This document shows, piece after piece, positions 1-7,502 of a stretch of 11,250 nt of DNA. Position 1 is the stretch's first letter. Each line of letters begins with the position of its first letter. The notes beneath the pieces are model-generated. The model worked only from the letters and a program-made list of their open reading frames with translations, was not told the DNA's origin and did not search any database. The DNA comes from an uncultured Clostridium sp. (GTDB lineage Bacteria > Bacillota > Clostridia > Lachnospirales > Lachnospiraceae). Location: the NCBI GenBank assembly GCA_947643685.1, contig CANRXD010000019.1:1-11250 (forward strand). Reading direction: 5' to 3'. A program made the position numbers and the translations under genes.

Positions 1-245
1 CCTGGTGGTCCAGCCGGATGCTGGGCGGCCATTACCAGAAAGCATCTTCCGGTCAGACCATGAAAATTCTGGAGCAGATACGTCTTGGAGCGGATCAGAG
101 GCTCCTTCTCATGAAAATGAAGGAGAAGGTGTTCCTGATTGGCGTCAGTCAGGCGGGAATTCAGCTTTTGGCGGAACTGGATGAAGATTTTAAAAAAGAA
201 TACGAGGCCTGTTTAAGAAAAGAAGAGGGGGACAAAAATGAATGA
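1..245 (+). CDS. fliO: Flagellar biosynthesis protein FliO (FliZ in Bacillus), C-terminal part
   Basis: Partial at the 5' side: the frame is open to the window edge (first whole codon at base 3) and ends with TGA at 243-245, so about 80 residues are visible. They form the cytoplasmic FliO domain: the stretch ILEQIRLGADQRLLLMKMK followed by FLIGVSQAGIQLLAEL matches the family pattern of a 'lg..q.l.lv...dk.lligvt..gi.ll.el' fold, then a charged tail. FliO is a small single-pass membrane protein that helps assemble the FliP ring of the flagellar export gate; the membrane segment would lie upstream of the window. The gene overlaps fliP by 8 bases (ATGAATGA), which suggests translational coupling. 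The identification rests on this domain plus position directly before fliP. An internal ATG at 18 is not the true start, because conserved-type sequence continues upstream of it. Confidence 0.85.
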   Translation, partial: WWSSRMLGGHYQKASSGQTMKILEQIRLGADQRLLLMKMKEKVFLIGVSQAGIQLLAELDEDFKKEYEACLRKEEGDKNE

Positions 246-894
246 TCTTCTGGCGGGTTTAAATGGAGGCAATGTACCGGCGCTGGAATTGATTTTCATG
301 ATCACCCTGGTGGCGTTGCTTCCGTCCATTGTAATCATGATGACTTCTTTTACAAGAACCATCATTATAATTTCTTTCACAAGAAATGCAATGGGAGTCC
401 AGCAGACACCCCCGAATATGGTGTTAGTGGGGATTGCATTATTTTTAACACTATATATTATGGGGCCTGTGATAGGAGAAATCAATGAGACCGCATACCA
501 GCCATATCTGCGTGGAGAACTTACGCAGGAAGAAGCAGTGGCTCAAATGTCTGTTCCCATGAAAGAATTTATGCTGCGAAACACGGAAAAAGCGACATTG
601 GACCACTTTGTGGAGATGTCCGGGACGGAGATACGAGAGGATGTTATGGATTATCCAATGACTATCGTGACTCCGGCGTTTATGACCAGTGAACTAAAGC
701 GGGGATTTACGGCAGGATTTCTTATTTATCTTCCGTTCTTACTGATTGATATTGTGGTAGCTACTACGCTTATGTCCATGGGAATGATGATGCTGCCGCC
801 TGCAATGGTTTCGATGCCCTTTAAACTTTTGCTGTTTGTAACTGTGAATGGATGGGAACTTCTATTTTCCAGTATTGTGAGAAGCTTCCGCTAG
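238..894 (+). CDS. fliP: Flagellar export gate protein FliP
   Basis: FliP (218 residues) forms, with FliQ and FliR, the membrane core channel of the flagellar type III export apparatus. Family blocks are all present: FTRTIIIISFTRNAMGVQQT from residue 38, then PPNMVLVGIALFLT (58-71), the FMLRNT element (111-116), PAFMTSELKRGF (146-157), and the strongly conserved LMSMGMMMLPPAM with MPFKLLLF and GW near the C-terminus (178-206). Hydrophobic segments lie at about 18-36, 61-79, 158-178 and 184-203. The length fits the short Firmicutes form (Bacillus subtilis about 221 residues) rather than the longer enterobacterial form with a cleaved signal peptide. The start ATG lies inside the end of fliO and is preceded by the purine-rich AGAAGAGGGGG. 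No defect is seen. Confidence 0.97.
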   Translation: MNDLLAGLNGGNVPALELIFMITLVALLPSIVIMMTSFTRTIIIISFTRNAMGVQQTPPNMVLVGIALFLTLYIMGPVIGEINETAYQPYLRGELTQEEAVAQMSVPMKEFMLRNTEKATLDHFVEMSGTEIREDVMDYPMTIVTPAFMTSELKRGFTAGFLIYLPFLLIDIVVATTLMSMGMMMLPPAMVSMPFKLLLFVTVNGWELLFSSIVRSFR

Positions 895-915
895 GCGGCC
901 GGATGGGAGGTAATT

Positions 916-1179
916 ATGAACAACGTTGAGGTGCTGGATGTTATGTACCAGGCATTGCAGTTGATGCTGAGGCTGTCGCTGCCCTTCCTGCTTATCAGCA
1001 TGATAGTCGGCGTTGTGATTGCCGTTTTTCAGGCGGCAACGCAGATCCATGAACAAACCATTACGTTTGTTCCGAAACTGCTGACTATTTTAGCGGTTCT
1101 GGGAATTCTTGGAAGTTCTATGCTGGTAATGCTTCAGGATTTTGTCCGGATGGTTTTTGAAATGATCGCCGGGGGATGA
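916..1179 (+). CDS. fliQ: Flagellar export gate protein FliQ
   Basis: FliQ is a small two-helix membrane protein of the export gate, present in several copies around the FliP/FliR core. The 87 residues match the usual length of about 89. Two hydrophobic helices at about 18-38 and 53-74 flank the signature FQAATQIHEQTITFVPK (residues 38-54), which is diagnostic of the family. A good ribosome site GGGAGG (905-910) sits 5 bases before the ATG. It follows fliP by 21 bases and precedes fliR by 6. Confidence 0.97.
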   Translation: MNNVEVLDVMYQALQLMLRLSLPFLLISMIVGVVIAVFQAATQIHEQTITFVPKLLTILAVLGILGSSMLVMLQDFVRMVFEMIAGG

Positions 1180-1185
1180 TAAGGG

Positions 1186-1938
1186 ATGTTTATATTATTT
1201 TCCTTGATCGTCATGCGGATGACCGGAGCAGTGGCCTTAAACCCCATATTGGGAAGAAGCAATTATCCGGCCCGTGCCAAAGCTGCGTTTGTGTTTGTAT
1301 GTTCGCTAATGCTTTATTCCGGCATGTCTGAGGAGGTGTTTCAGGAACCGGCCAGTCTGCTGGAATACGGTGTGATGCTGGTTTCAGAACTGTTATTCGG
1401 ATTTGTTTTGAATTATGGAATCGAGTTATCCATTACGGTGATCCGTTTTGCTTCGGCGGTTATGGATCATGCGATGGGACTCAGTATGGCACAGATTTAC
1501 GATCCCCAGTATCGTACCCAGATGACAGTCACTTCAGGAATGTATTACGCATTTTTAATGTTGCTTTTTTTTGCTGTTGACGGTCATTTAAGACTGTTTG
1601 AGATTTTCTTTTCCACAGCCCGTCTGATCCCTTTTGGTTCTGTGTCGATCAGGCCGGAGCTTATAGAAGCGATACTGAAAATGTTCCAGGACAGTATTCT
1701 GATGGGACTTCAGTATGCGATGCCCTTGATTGCCATGGAGCTTGTGGTGGAAGTGGCAGTGGGGGTTATTATGCGAATGATTCCCCAGATTAATGTGTTT
1801 GTAGTTAATATCCAGTTGAAAATTATTGTGGGAATGTTGATGCTTCTGTTTTTGTTCAGCCCCATGTCGGATAAGCTGAACACGATTATAGATAACATGT
1901 TCCAGTCCCTTTGGAGTCTGGTGATGATGATGAGCTGA
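1186..1938 (+). CDS. fliR: Flagellar export gate protein FliR
   Basis: FliR (250 residues) is the single-copy membrane subunit that completes the FliP-FliQ-FliR export channel. Family landmarks are the N-terminal block RMTGAVALNPILGRSNYPAR (residues 11-30, compare 'R..g.....p.fg..n.P...k'), the SELLFGFVLNYG helix (about 67-78), the D-A-M-G-L-S-M-A-Q element and the C-terminal PQINVFVVNIQLKIIVG segment, plus six or so hydrophobic stretches. It starts 6 bases after the fliQ stop. An in-frame TAA at 1180-1182 rules out any start further upstream, so the first helix is about 8-10 residues shorter than in Bacillus FliR. The nearest Shine-Dalgarno-like run is GGGGG (1171-1175), so translation is probably coupled to fliQ. 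Confidence 0.95.
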   Translation: MFILFSLIVMRMTGAVALNPILGRSNYPARAKAAFVFVCSLMLYSGMSEEVFQEPASLLEYGVMLVSELLFGFVLNYGIELSITVIRFASAVMDHAMGLSMAQIYDPQYRTQMTVTSGMYYAFLMLLFFAVDGHLRLFEIFFSTARLIPFGSVSIRPELIEAILKMFQDSILMGLQYAMPLIAMELVVEVAVGVIMRMIPQINVFVVNIQLKIIVGMLMLLFLFSPMSDKLNTIIDNMFQSLWSLVMMMS

Positions 1939-1964
1939 CTGCACAAAGAAGGGAGTGGTGACGG

Positions 1965-3038
1965 ATGGCAGAGCAGGACGGGCAGGAGAAAACCGAACAA
2001 CCGACCGGTAAACGTCGAAGAGAAGCCAGAGAAAAGGGCAATGTATTCCAGAGCAAAGAGATTGTTACCATAGTTATGCTTCTGGGCGTTTTTTACGCGA
2101 TACGATTGCTGCTTCCCTTTATCTACCGCAATCTGCGGGCTTACCTGAGGTTTGTGCTGGATGGCATCGGAGGAGAGCCCGGTTCCATGTTGTCATACAG
2201 CCTCTTTGCATCTACGGCCTTCACCTTTTTAAAATGCAGCCTCCCCTTGCTCCTTTCCTCTGTGGCCCTGGGGATTTTAGCTCATGGAGTCCAGACTCGT
2301 TTTAATGTGTCATTTAAGGCATTAAAGCCTAAATTCAGTAAACTTAATCCCCTCAACGGAATAAAAAAAATGTTTTCCCTCAGGAGTTTGCTGGAACTTG
2401 TTAAAAACCTGATTAAAATTACAATACTGGGAATCCTGCTTTATAATTTGATTAAAGATGATATTGTACTGGTGGCCCGGATGATTGATATGCCGCCTTT
2501 AAATGCATGTATTCAGCTGCTTCAAATGGCGTTTCAGCTGATTCTCAAGACCTGTATGGTATTTACGGTAATCGCCTTTTTTGATTTCCTGTATCAGAGA
2601 TGGGAGTATGAGAAGGATCTGAAGATGACCAAACAGGAGGTTAAGGATGAATATAAGCAGACAGAAGGAAATCCGGAAATAAAAGGGCGTATACGAAGAA
2701 TTCAGAGACAGATGGCCCTCAGCAGAATGATGCAGAAGGTTCCGGAAGCAGATGTGATCGTAAGGAACCCGACACATTTTGCGGTGGCTTTAAAATATGA
2801 TCCCGACCGCCACGGGGCGCCGGTGGTGCTGGCAAAAGGCCAGGATGAGCTGGCTCTTCGTATTGTAAAGGTGGGAGAGGAAAACGGTGTTTTTATTATA
2901 GAAAATAAACCTCTTGCAAGAGCTTTATATGCTTCCTGCGGGCTGGATCAGGAGATTCCGGCAGAGTTCTATGGCGCAGTGGCGGAGATACTGATTTATA
3001 TTTACAGAGCAAACCACAGAGAGGATATGTTCCAATAA
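1965..3038 (+). CDS. flhB: Flagellar export switch protein FlhB
   Basis: FlhB (357 residues, normal length) sits at the export gate and switches substrate specificity from rod/hook to filament proteins. The N-terminus EKTEQPTGKRRREAREKGNV (about 8-27) is the classic FlhB start. Four hydrophobic helices follow in residues 30-210, then a charged linker (WEYEKDLKMTKQEVKDEYKQ) and the cytoplasmic domain. The self-cleavage site NPTH is intact at N268-P269-T270-H271 (bases 2766-2777), so the protein should cut itself between N and P and be competent for switching. The ribosome site GGGAG (1951-1955) lies 9 bases before the ATG. Spacing to fliR is 26 bases and to flhA 21. Confidence 0.97.
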   Translation: MAEQDGQEKTEQPTGKRRREAREKGNVFQSKEIVTIVMLLGVFYAIRLLLPFIYRNLRAYLRFVLDGIGGEPGSMLSYSLFASTAFTFLKCSLPLLLSSVALGILAHGVQTRFNVSFKALKPKFSKLNPLNGIKKMFSLRSLLELVKNLIKITILGILLYNLIKDDIVLVARMIDMPPLNACIQLLQMAFQLILKTCMVFTVIAFFDFLYQRWEYEKDLKMTKQEVKDEYKQTEGNPEIKGRIRRIQRQMALSRMMQKVPEADVIVRNPTHFAVALKYDPDRHGAPVVLAKGQDELALRIVKVGEENGVFIIENKPLARALYASCGLDQEIPAEFYGAVAEILIYIYRANHREDMFQ

Positions 3039-3059
3039 AACCAGGATGGAGTTCGTTTC

Positions 3060-5021
3060 ATGAAAAAGATGCTAAATTACTCGGTAGTGCTGTTTGTACT
3101 AACCATTATACTTTTATTAATCATACCGCTGCCGGCCGGATTTGTGGATGTTGCAATCATATTGAATATTGCTCTTTCCATGATGATTCTGGTGACCACC
3201 ATGACAATCCGGGAACCACTGGAGTTATCGATTTTTCCGTCCCTTCTGCTGATAACCACTCTTTTCCGTCTTGGTATTAACGTTGCTGAGGTAGCGGCCA
3301 GGTTTAATCTGGATGCCATGCCAGGTAAACAGATGGCCATCGACGCAGATTTAAGCTCCGGGCTTATTAATGAACAGGAGGCGAAGGAGCGCAGACTAAA
3401 GATTCAGAGGGAGGCGGACTTTTACGGCGCAATGGACGGTGCCACAAAGCTTGTAAAGGGCGATGCTGTCATGTCGTTAATTACAACCGGAATTAATCTG
3501 ATCGGCGGAACTATCATAGGTGTCGTTCAGTCCGGGGAGACCATAGGAACCGTTTTAAATACATATTCGATCGCAACCGTGGGTGACGGACTTGTGTCTC
3601 AGGTCCCGTCCCTGCTCATATCGGTTTCTACCGGTATGATTGTAACAAGGGCAGTTTCAGAAGGCAGCCTGAACGAGGACATCTCGAAGCAGTTCATGGC
3701 ACAGCCTCATGCCATTATGGTGAGCGGTATCGCCATGGCAGTCCTTGCCTTTATTCCGGGGATGCCGGTCGTGCAGCTGCTGGTCATTTCCGTGTCTTTA
3801 ATATCAGGGGGATATTATATATCCAAAAAAATGGAGGAAGCCCCTTATGCTCCGGGAATGGCGGCCTTTCCGGATGCCGGGATGGCTTTGGAACCTCAGG
3901 CGGAGGCGGCGGCATCCCAGACAGTTTCCGAAGATGAGTATTTCAAAGATGTCAATAATGTTTACACGCTCCTGTCTGTGGAGCCCATAGAGATGGAGTT
4001 TGGATATAGCCTGATTCCGCTGGCGGATGAGTCTGTCGGAGGAAGGCTTATCAGCAGAATCGTCATATTCCGCAGACAATATGCCCAGGATATGGGCTTT
4101 GTGATCCCGTCCATCCGGCTCAGGGACAGTTCAGGGCTCAGCACAAACCAGTACTGTATTAAAATTAAGGGAGAAGAAGTGGCAAAGGGCGAGCTTCTGG
4201 TGGATTATTATCTGGCTCTGGAGCCGGAGAATCTGGAGAAAGAGGTGGATGGAATCGAAGCCATTGAGCCTGCTTACGGAATTCCAAGCCGGTGGATCCG
4301 GCCGGAGGACAGGGAGCGGGCAGAGCTGTACGGATATACAGTTATCGATCCTCTTTCTGTAATGGTAACGCATCTTTCAGAAATCATACGGCAGCATGCT
4401 TTTGAGCTTGTGACAAGACAGGAGGTTATCCGCCTCATTGAAAATGTGAGGAAGACTTCACCTGAGCTGGTTGAGGAGGCGTTTCCGAATCTTATTTCCT
4501 ATAATTTGTTTCAGCGGGTATTGACAGCCCTTTTGAAGGAAGGCGTGCCGGTTAAAGACCTGGAGACCATAATAGAAACCATGATAGAAACCATTTCCGA
4601 GACAGGGCTTCCTGTCCGGGATTTTGACGGAATTATTGAGCAGATACGTGTGGCGCTGAAACGGACCATTACCAGGCTTTACTGCGAGGACGGAAGCATG
4701 AAGGTCATCACCCTGGATACAGAGCTGGAACGTACCATGGCAGGCTCCATACAAAAGGGAGAGAGTGGACTGTATCTTGCTTTGCAGCCTGATATAATCC
4801 AGAGCATTATAAGCCAGATGGCCGAACAGATGAAAAAATTTAACGGCCTTACCCAGAGTCCGGTAATTTTGACCTCACAGGTTATGCGGATCCATTTTTA
4901 CCATTTAATTGAGCAGTTCTATCCGAAAGCGCGTGTTCTGTCATTCAATGAGATTGCAAATAATGTACAGATACAATCAATCGGCAGTCTCCGGCTGGAG
5001 GAGGCCAGAAACCGTATGTGA
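3060..5021 (+). CDS. flhA: Flagellar export protein FlhA with an internal ~55-residue deletion
   Basis: FlhA is the large export-gate subunit: eight membrane helices, a cytoplasmic FHIPEP loop, then a C-terminal domain that docks chaperone-substrate pairs. Here (653 residues) helices 1 and 2 are clear (about 8-26 and 28-48), followed by FPSLLLITTLFRLGINV (59-75). The sequence then passes at once to AEVAARFNLDAMPGKQMAID, the FHIPEP loop. In Bacillus and Salmonella FlhA, as I recall them, 53-58 residues lie between these blocks: the end of helix 3, a loop, helix 4 and the VITKGA element. They are absent. The rest looks normal: loop residues K130 and D135 (Salmonella K203 and D208), helices at about 136-156, 178-196, 218-236 and 237-254, an Ala/Pro-rich linker (260-290), and a full C-terminal domain from about 295. 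GGATGGAG (3044-3051) is 8 bases before the ATG. The identity is certain; function is doubtful. Confidence 0.97.
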   Translation: MKKMLNYSVVLFVLTIILLLIIPLPAGFVDVAIILNIALSMMILVTTMTIREPLELSIFPSLLLITTLFRLGINVAEVAARFNLDAMPGKQMAIDADLSSGLINEQEAKERRLKIQREADFYGAMDGATKLVKGDAVMSLITTGINLIGGTIIGVVQSGETIGTVLNTYSIATVGDGLVSQVPSLLISVSTGMIVTRAVSEGSLNEDISKQFMAQPHAIMVSGIAMAVLAFIPGMPVVQLLVISVSLISGGYYISKKMEEAPYAPGMAAFPDAGMALEPQAEAAASQTVSEDEYFKDVNNVYTLLSVEPIEMEFGYSLIPLADESVGGRLISRIVIFRRQYAQDMGFVIPSIRLRDSSGLSTNQYCIKIKGEEVAKGELLVDYYLALEPENLEKEVDGIEAIEPAYGIPSRWIRPEDRERAELYGYTVIDPLSVMVTHLSEIIRQHAFELVTRQEVIRLIENVRKTSPELVEEAFPNLISYNLFQRVLTALLKEGVPVKDLETIIETMIETISETGLPVRDFDGIIEQIRVALKRTITRLYCEDGSMKVITLDTELERTMAGSIQKGESGLYLALQPDIIQSIISQMAEQMKKFNGLTQSPVILTSQVMRIHFYHLIEQFYPKARVLSFNEIANNVQIQSIGSLRLEEARNRM

Positions 5022-5045
5022 TTATAGCGAAGGTGGGTTAAGATA

Positions 5046-5816
5046 ATGCAAAAGGGAATGAAAGAAATGACAAATGAAGAGCTGTTTGTCCTTTACCAGA
5101 AAAACAAAGACCCGGAAATCAAACAGGAACTGACGCTCCGGTATCTCTATCTGGCTAAGTCTGTGGCGATTCAGATGAACAATCTGTATTCTGACTTTAT
5201 GCAGATGGAAGATATCATTCATGAAGGCATTATCGCGATCATGAAAGGTATTGACCGGTATGATCCTGAGCGTGACAGCAAATTTGAAACATTTATTTCT
5301 CGCCGCATAAGAGGAACCGTGATAGATATTATCCGCCAAAGCAACTGGGTGCCAAGAAATTACCACAAGGATCGTCAGTCTATTGAAAATGCAAGACAGT
5401 ATCTGTACGAAAAACAGGGGCGTAACCCTACCGATGAGGAGGTTGCGGGATATTTAAAGATGAATCTGAAGAAATTCCAGCGGATTCAGCGGATGAGCAC
5501 CATGGTGAATGTACTTTCTCTGGATATGATAACCAGGGGAGACGAGACCGGACCTGCACTTCAGGTTCCAAGCGACGATATTGCGGGGCAGCCGGAGGCT
5601 GTTTTTGTTAAGGGTGAAACGGTAAAAACTCTGATTGAGGCGGTTGACAAACTGAAAGAAAAAGAAAAGCTGGTAATTTCTCTTTATTATGTAGAGGAAT
5701 TAAGCATGACTCAGGTGGCTCAGATCTTAAATGTAAGTGAGCCAAGGATTTCCCAGATCCACAGTGAGGCGATCCGAAAACTGAAAGCATATATGAAATC
5801 ACATCTTGGAGAATAA
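5046..5816 (+). CDS. fliA: RNA polymerase sigma factor for motility, FliA/SigD family
   Basis: A 256-residue sigma-28 type factor that directs transcription of late flagellar and chemotaxis genes. Region 2 spans about 31-105, with DFMQMEDIIHEGIIAIMKGI and YDPERDSKFETFISRRIRG, then the WVPRN element typical of FliA/SigD. Region 3 is around 112-150 (ARQYLYEKQGRNPTDEEV). Region 4 is about 193-250, with the helix-turn-helix LSMTQVAQILNVSEPRISQI (219-238) that reads the -35 element. Of the clustered ATGs (5046, 5058, 5067), the first is chosen because AAGGTGG (5030-5036) lies 9 bases upstream. It follows flhA by 24 bases, where Bacillus has flhF, flhG and several che genes. No anti-sigma factor FlgM gene is in view. 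Confidence 0.93.
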   Translation: MQKGMKEMTNEELFVLYQKNKDPEIKQELTLRYLYLAKSVAIQMNNLYSDFMQMEDIIHEGIIAIMKGIDRYDPERDSKFETFISRRIRGTVIDIIRQSNWVPRNYHKDRQSIENARQYLYEKQGRNPTDEEVAGYLKMNLKKFQRIQRMSTMVNVLSLDMITRGDETGPALQVPSDDIAGQPEAVFVKGETVKTLIEAVDKLKEKEKLVISLYYVEELSMTQVAQILNVSEPRISQIHSEAIRKLKAYMKSHLGE

Positions 5817-5834
5817 AAAGGAGGAGGAGAAAAC

Positions 5835-6674
5835 ATGTATCAGGGATTTTATAATCTTGCTTCTGGTATGCTTACCCAGAGCCGGAATTTGAATGTGGTC
5901 AGCAATAATATGGTAAATCTTCAGACCGCCGGTTATAAGCGGGATCAGATGGTTTCCAGCACCTTCCAGGAGGAGATGCTTTACCGTACCGGAAGACGGG
6001 CGAAGGGAACACAGGAACCTCTGGCCACAACATCGAAGATCCGCACCGCTTCCAGAACCTATGTAAATTATGACCAGGGAAGTTACGAGACCACCGAGGG
6101 CATTTATGATTTTGCAATTGGCGGAAAGGGCTTTTTCTGTATTCAGACGCAGAATGGGGTTCAGTACACCAGAAACGGCTCCTTTGCCGTAGACGAGGAG
6201 GGATATCTCGTTCAGGGAGAAAACGGCAGGGTACTTTCGACAGAAGGCCAGCCTATCCGGATTGAGAATGAGAATTTCACTGTGGACGCTTACGGCCATA
6301 TTACGGCTCCCGCGCAGATAAATGCCGATGAGACGGATCCTGAAGGAACAGATCCTGAAGATACAGGTGCCGGGGGAGCGGATGGAAACGGGGGAATCCT
6401 TGATTTTGGAACGATCCGGCTTGTGGACTTCGCCGATTATGAGCAGCTTCATAAAGAAGACAACGGACTTTTTTCCACAAATCAGGCGGCGACTCCTGTC
6501 ACCGGAGGGGAAACACAGATTCTCTGGAAAACACTGGAGAAATCCAATGTTGACATGGTAAGTGAAATGACCGCGATGATGTCTTCCCAGAGGGCCCTTC
6601 AGAGTGCGGCCCAGGTATTGAAAATGTATGATACGATTATGGGGAAATCCGCGTCAGATGTAGGAAGAGTATAA
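5835..6674 (+). CDS. Flagellar rod/hook basal body protein, FlgF/FlhO type
   Basis: A 279-residue member of the flagellar hook/basal-body family, exported without a cleaved signal peptide and built into the rod. The N-terminal rod domain reads YNLASGMLTQSRNLNVVSNN followed by MVNLQTAGYK, the standard 'sgm.a....l.visNNlaN..T.GyK' motif. The middle has IGGKGFFCIQ and VQYTRNGSFAVDEEGYLV (about 95-127), typical of FlgF/FlgG. The C-terminal helix VDMVSEMTAMMSSQRALQSA (239-258) is the conserved coiled-coil rod segment. An Asp/Glu/Gly-rich stretch at about 164-187 includes a tandem repeat and is probably a surface loop. The ribosome site AAGGAGGAGGAG (about 5818-5829) is strong. With the next gene it resembles the flhO-flhP pair of Bacillus; which of the two corresponds to FlgF or FlgG cannot be settled from one sequence. 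Confidence 0.88.
   Translation: MYQGFYNLASGMLTQSRNLNVVSNNMVNLQTAGYKRDQMVSSTFQEEMLYRTGRRAKGTQEPLATTSKIRTASRTYVNYDQGSYETTEGIYDFAIGGKGFFCIQTQNGVQYTRNGSFAVDEEGYLVQGENGRVLSTEGQPIRIENENFTVDAYGHITAPAQINADETDPEGTDPEDTGAGGADGNGGILDFGTIRLVDFADYEQLHKEDNGLFSTNQAATPVTGGETQILWKTLEKSNVDMVSEMTAMMSSQRALQSAAQVLKMYDTIMGKSASDVGRV
6333..6362 (+). repeat. Tandem duplication of a 15-base unit inside the rod protein gene
   Basis: Two adjacent imperfect copies, 6333-6347 and 6348-6362, share ACnGATCCTGAAGnn and encode TDPEG-TDPED. They lie in the acidic loop of the rod protein. The near-identity at the DNA level suggests a recent duplication that keeps the frame. Confidence 0.8.
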
Positions 6675-6685
6675 GGAGGATATGT

Positions 6686-7471
6686 ATGAACCAGTCATTT
6701 TATGTGGGAGCGGTCGGAGCCGGAAGCTGTACGGAAAAGCTCAGTGTTATTGCAAATAATCTGGCAAACGTGAATAACAATGGATTCAAGCCCAAAACGA
6801 CAGTTTTTTCTGATTTGATCAATTATAACCTCAACGATTCCCCGGATGCGGTAACGGAATTGCAGGCAGGAGACAGCATGCGTGTGGACAGAACCTATAC
6901 TACCTTTGACGTTGCGGCAATGACCCGGACCGACCAGGAATGCGATTACATGATTACGGAACCCAATCTGTTCTTTAAGGTTCAGGATCCGGCAACAGGA
7001 GCGGTCAGCTATACCAGAAACGGACATTTTCACCGGGCCGAAGGAGCGGATGGCTTTTACCTGATGACGGATGGCGGAAAGCTGGTTCTGGATCAAAACA
7101 GCGAGCTCTTCAGGCCGGAAGTGACAGATGTGAAAGCGCTGCGTAATGAGACAGAAGAAGACTATGGACAGGATGGGGAAGAAGCAGATGAGGCGGAGGA
7201 ACAAAAAATCGGCCTTTATACGTTCCGCAATCCCAGCAGGCTTATGAGCACAGGAAATGGCGAGTACATTCCAAGGGATGCAGGTGCCGAAGAAATCCCC
7301 GTAAGAACGGGAAAGTCAGCTCTTGTTCAGGGGGCCCTGGAGGCATCGGGAACGGATGTGGCCAGGGAGATGACCAGGCTTATCGAGTGCCAGCGGGCTT
7401 TTTCCTATGCGCTGCGTATGGTTACCACATCGGATGAAATTGAAGGAACCATAAATTCCCTGCGCGGATAA
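6686..7471 (+). CDS. Flagellar rod/hook basal body protein, FlgG/FlhP type
   Basis: A 261-residue second member of the same family. The N-terminus has EKLSVIANNLANVNNNGFK (17-35), the canonical rod-domain motif. VSYTRNGHFHRAEG (107-120) is the central beta-rich motif. The C-terminus EASGTDVAREMTRLIECQRA (219-238) with FSYALRMV matches the conserved 'e.SNvd...emt.mi..qRaye.n.k.i' helix. A highly acidic insert occupies about 155-172. The position where relatives carry a Gly-rich GxGFF turn reads TEPNLFFKV here. The ribosome site AAGGAGG (6673-6679) overlaps the TAA of the preceding gene, 6 bases before the chosen ATG; an out-of-frame ATG at 6682 is ignored. Together with its neighbour it should form part of the distal or proximal rod. 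Confidence 0.87.
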   Translation: MNQSFYVGAVGAGSCTEKLSVIANNLANVNNNGFKPKTTVFSDLINYNLNDSPDAVTELQAGDSMRVDRTYTTFDVAAMTRTDQECDYMITEPNLFFKVQDPATGAVSYTRNGHFHRAEGADGFYLMTDGGKLVLDQNSELFRPEVTDVKALRNETEEDYGQDGEEADEAEEQKIGLYTFRNPSRLMSTGNGEYIPRDAGAEEIPVRTGKSALVQGALEASGTDVAREMTRLIECQRAFSYALRMVTTSDEIEGTINSLRG

Positions 7472-7502
7472 AGAAATATATTGAAGAAACAGTAAAGGTG
7501 AG

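Noticed and set aside
5799..6452. Long open frame on the - strand (217 codons) opposite the first rod protein gene
   Set aside because: It mirrors a clearly conserved + strand gene, has no recognisable domain and no convincing ribosome site; it is a codon-bias shadow.
6695..7204. Open frame of 169 codons on the - strand opposite the second rod protein gene
   Set aside because: Same reasoning: the + strand frame carries the conserved rod motifs, and the antisense product resembles nothing.
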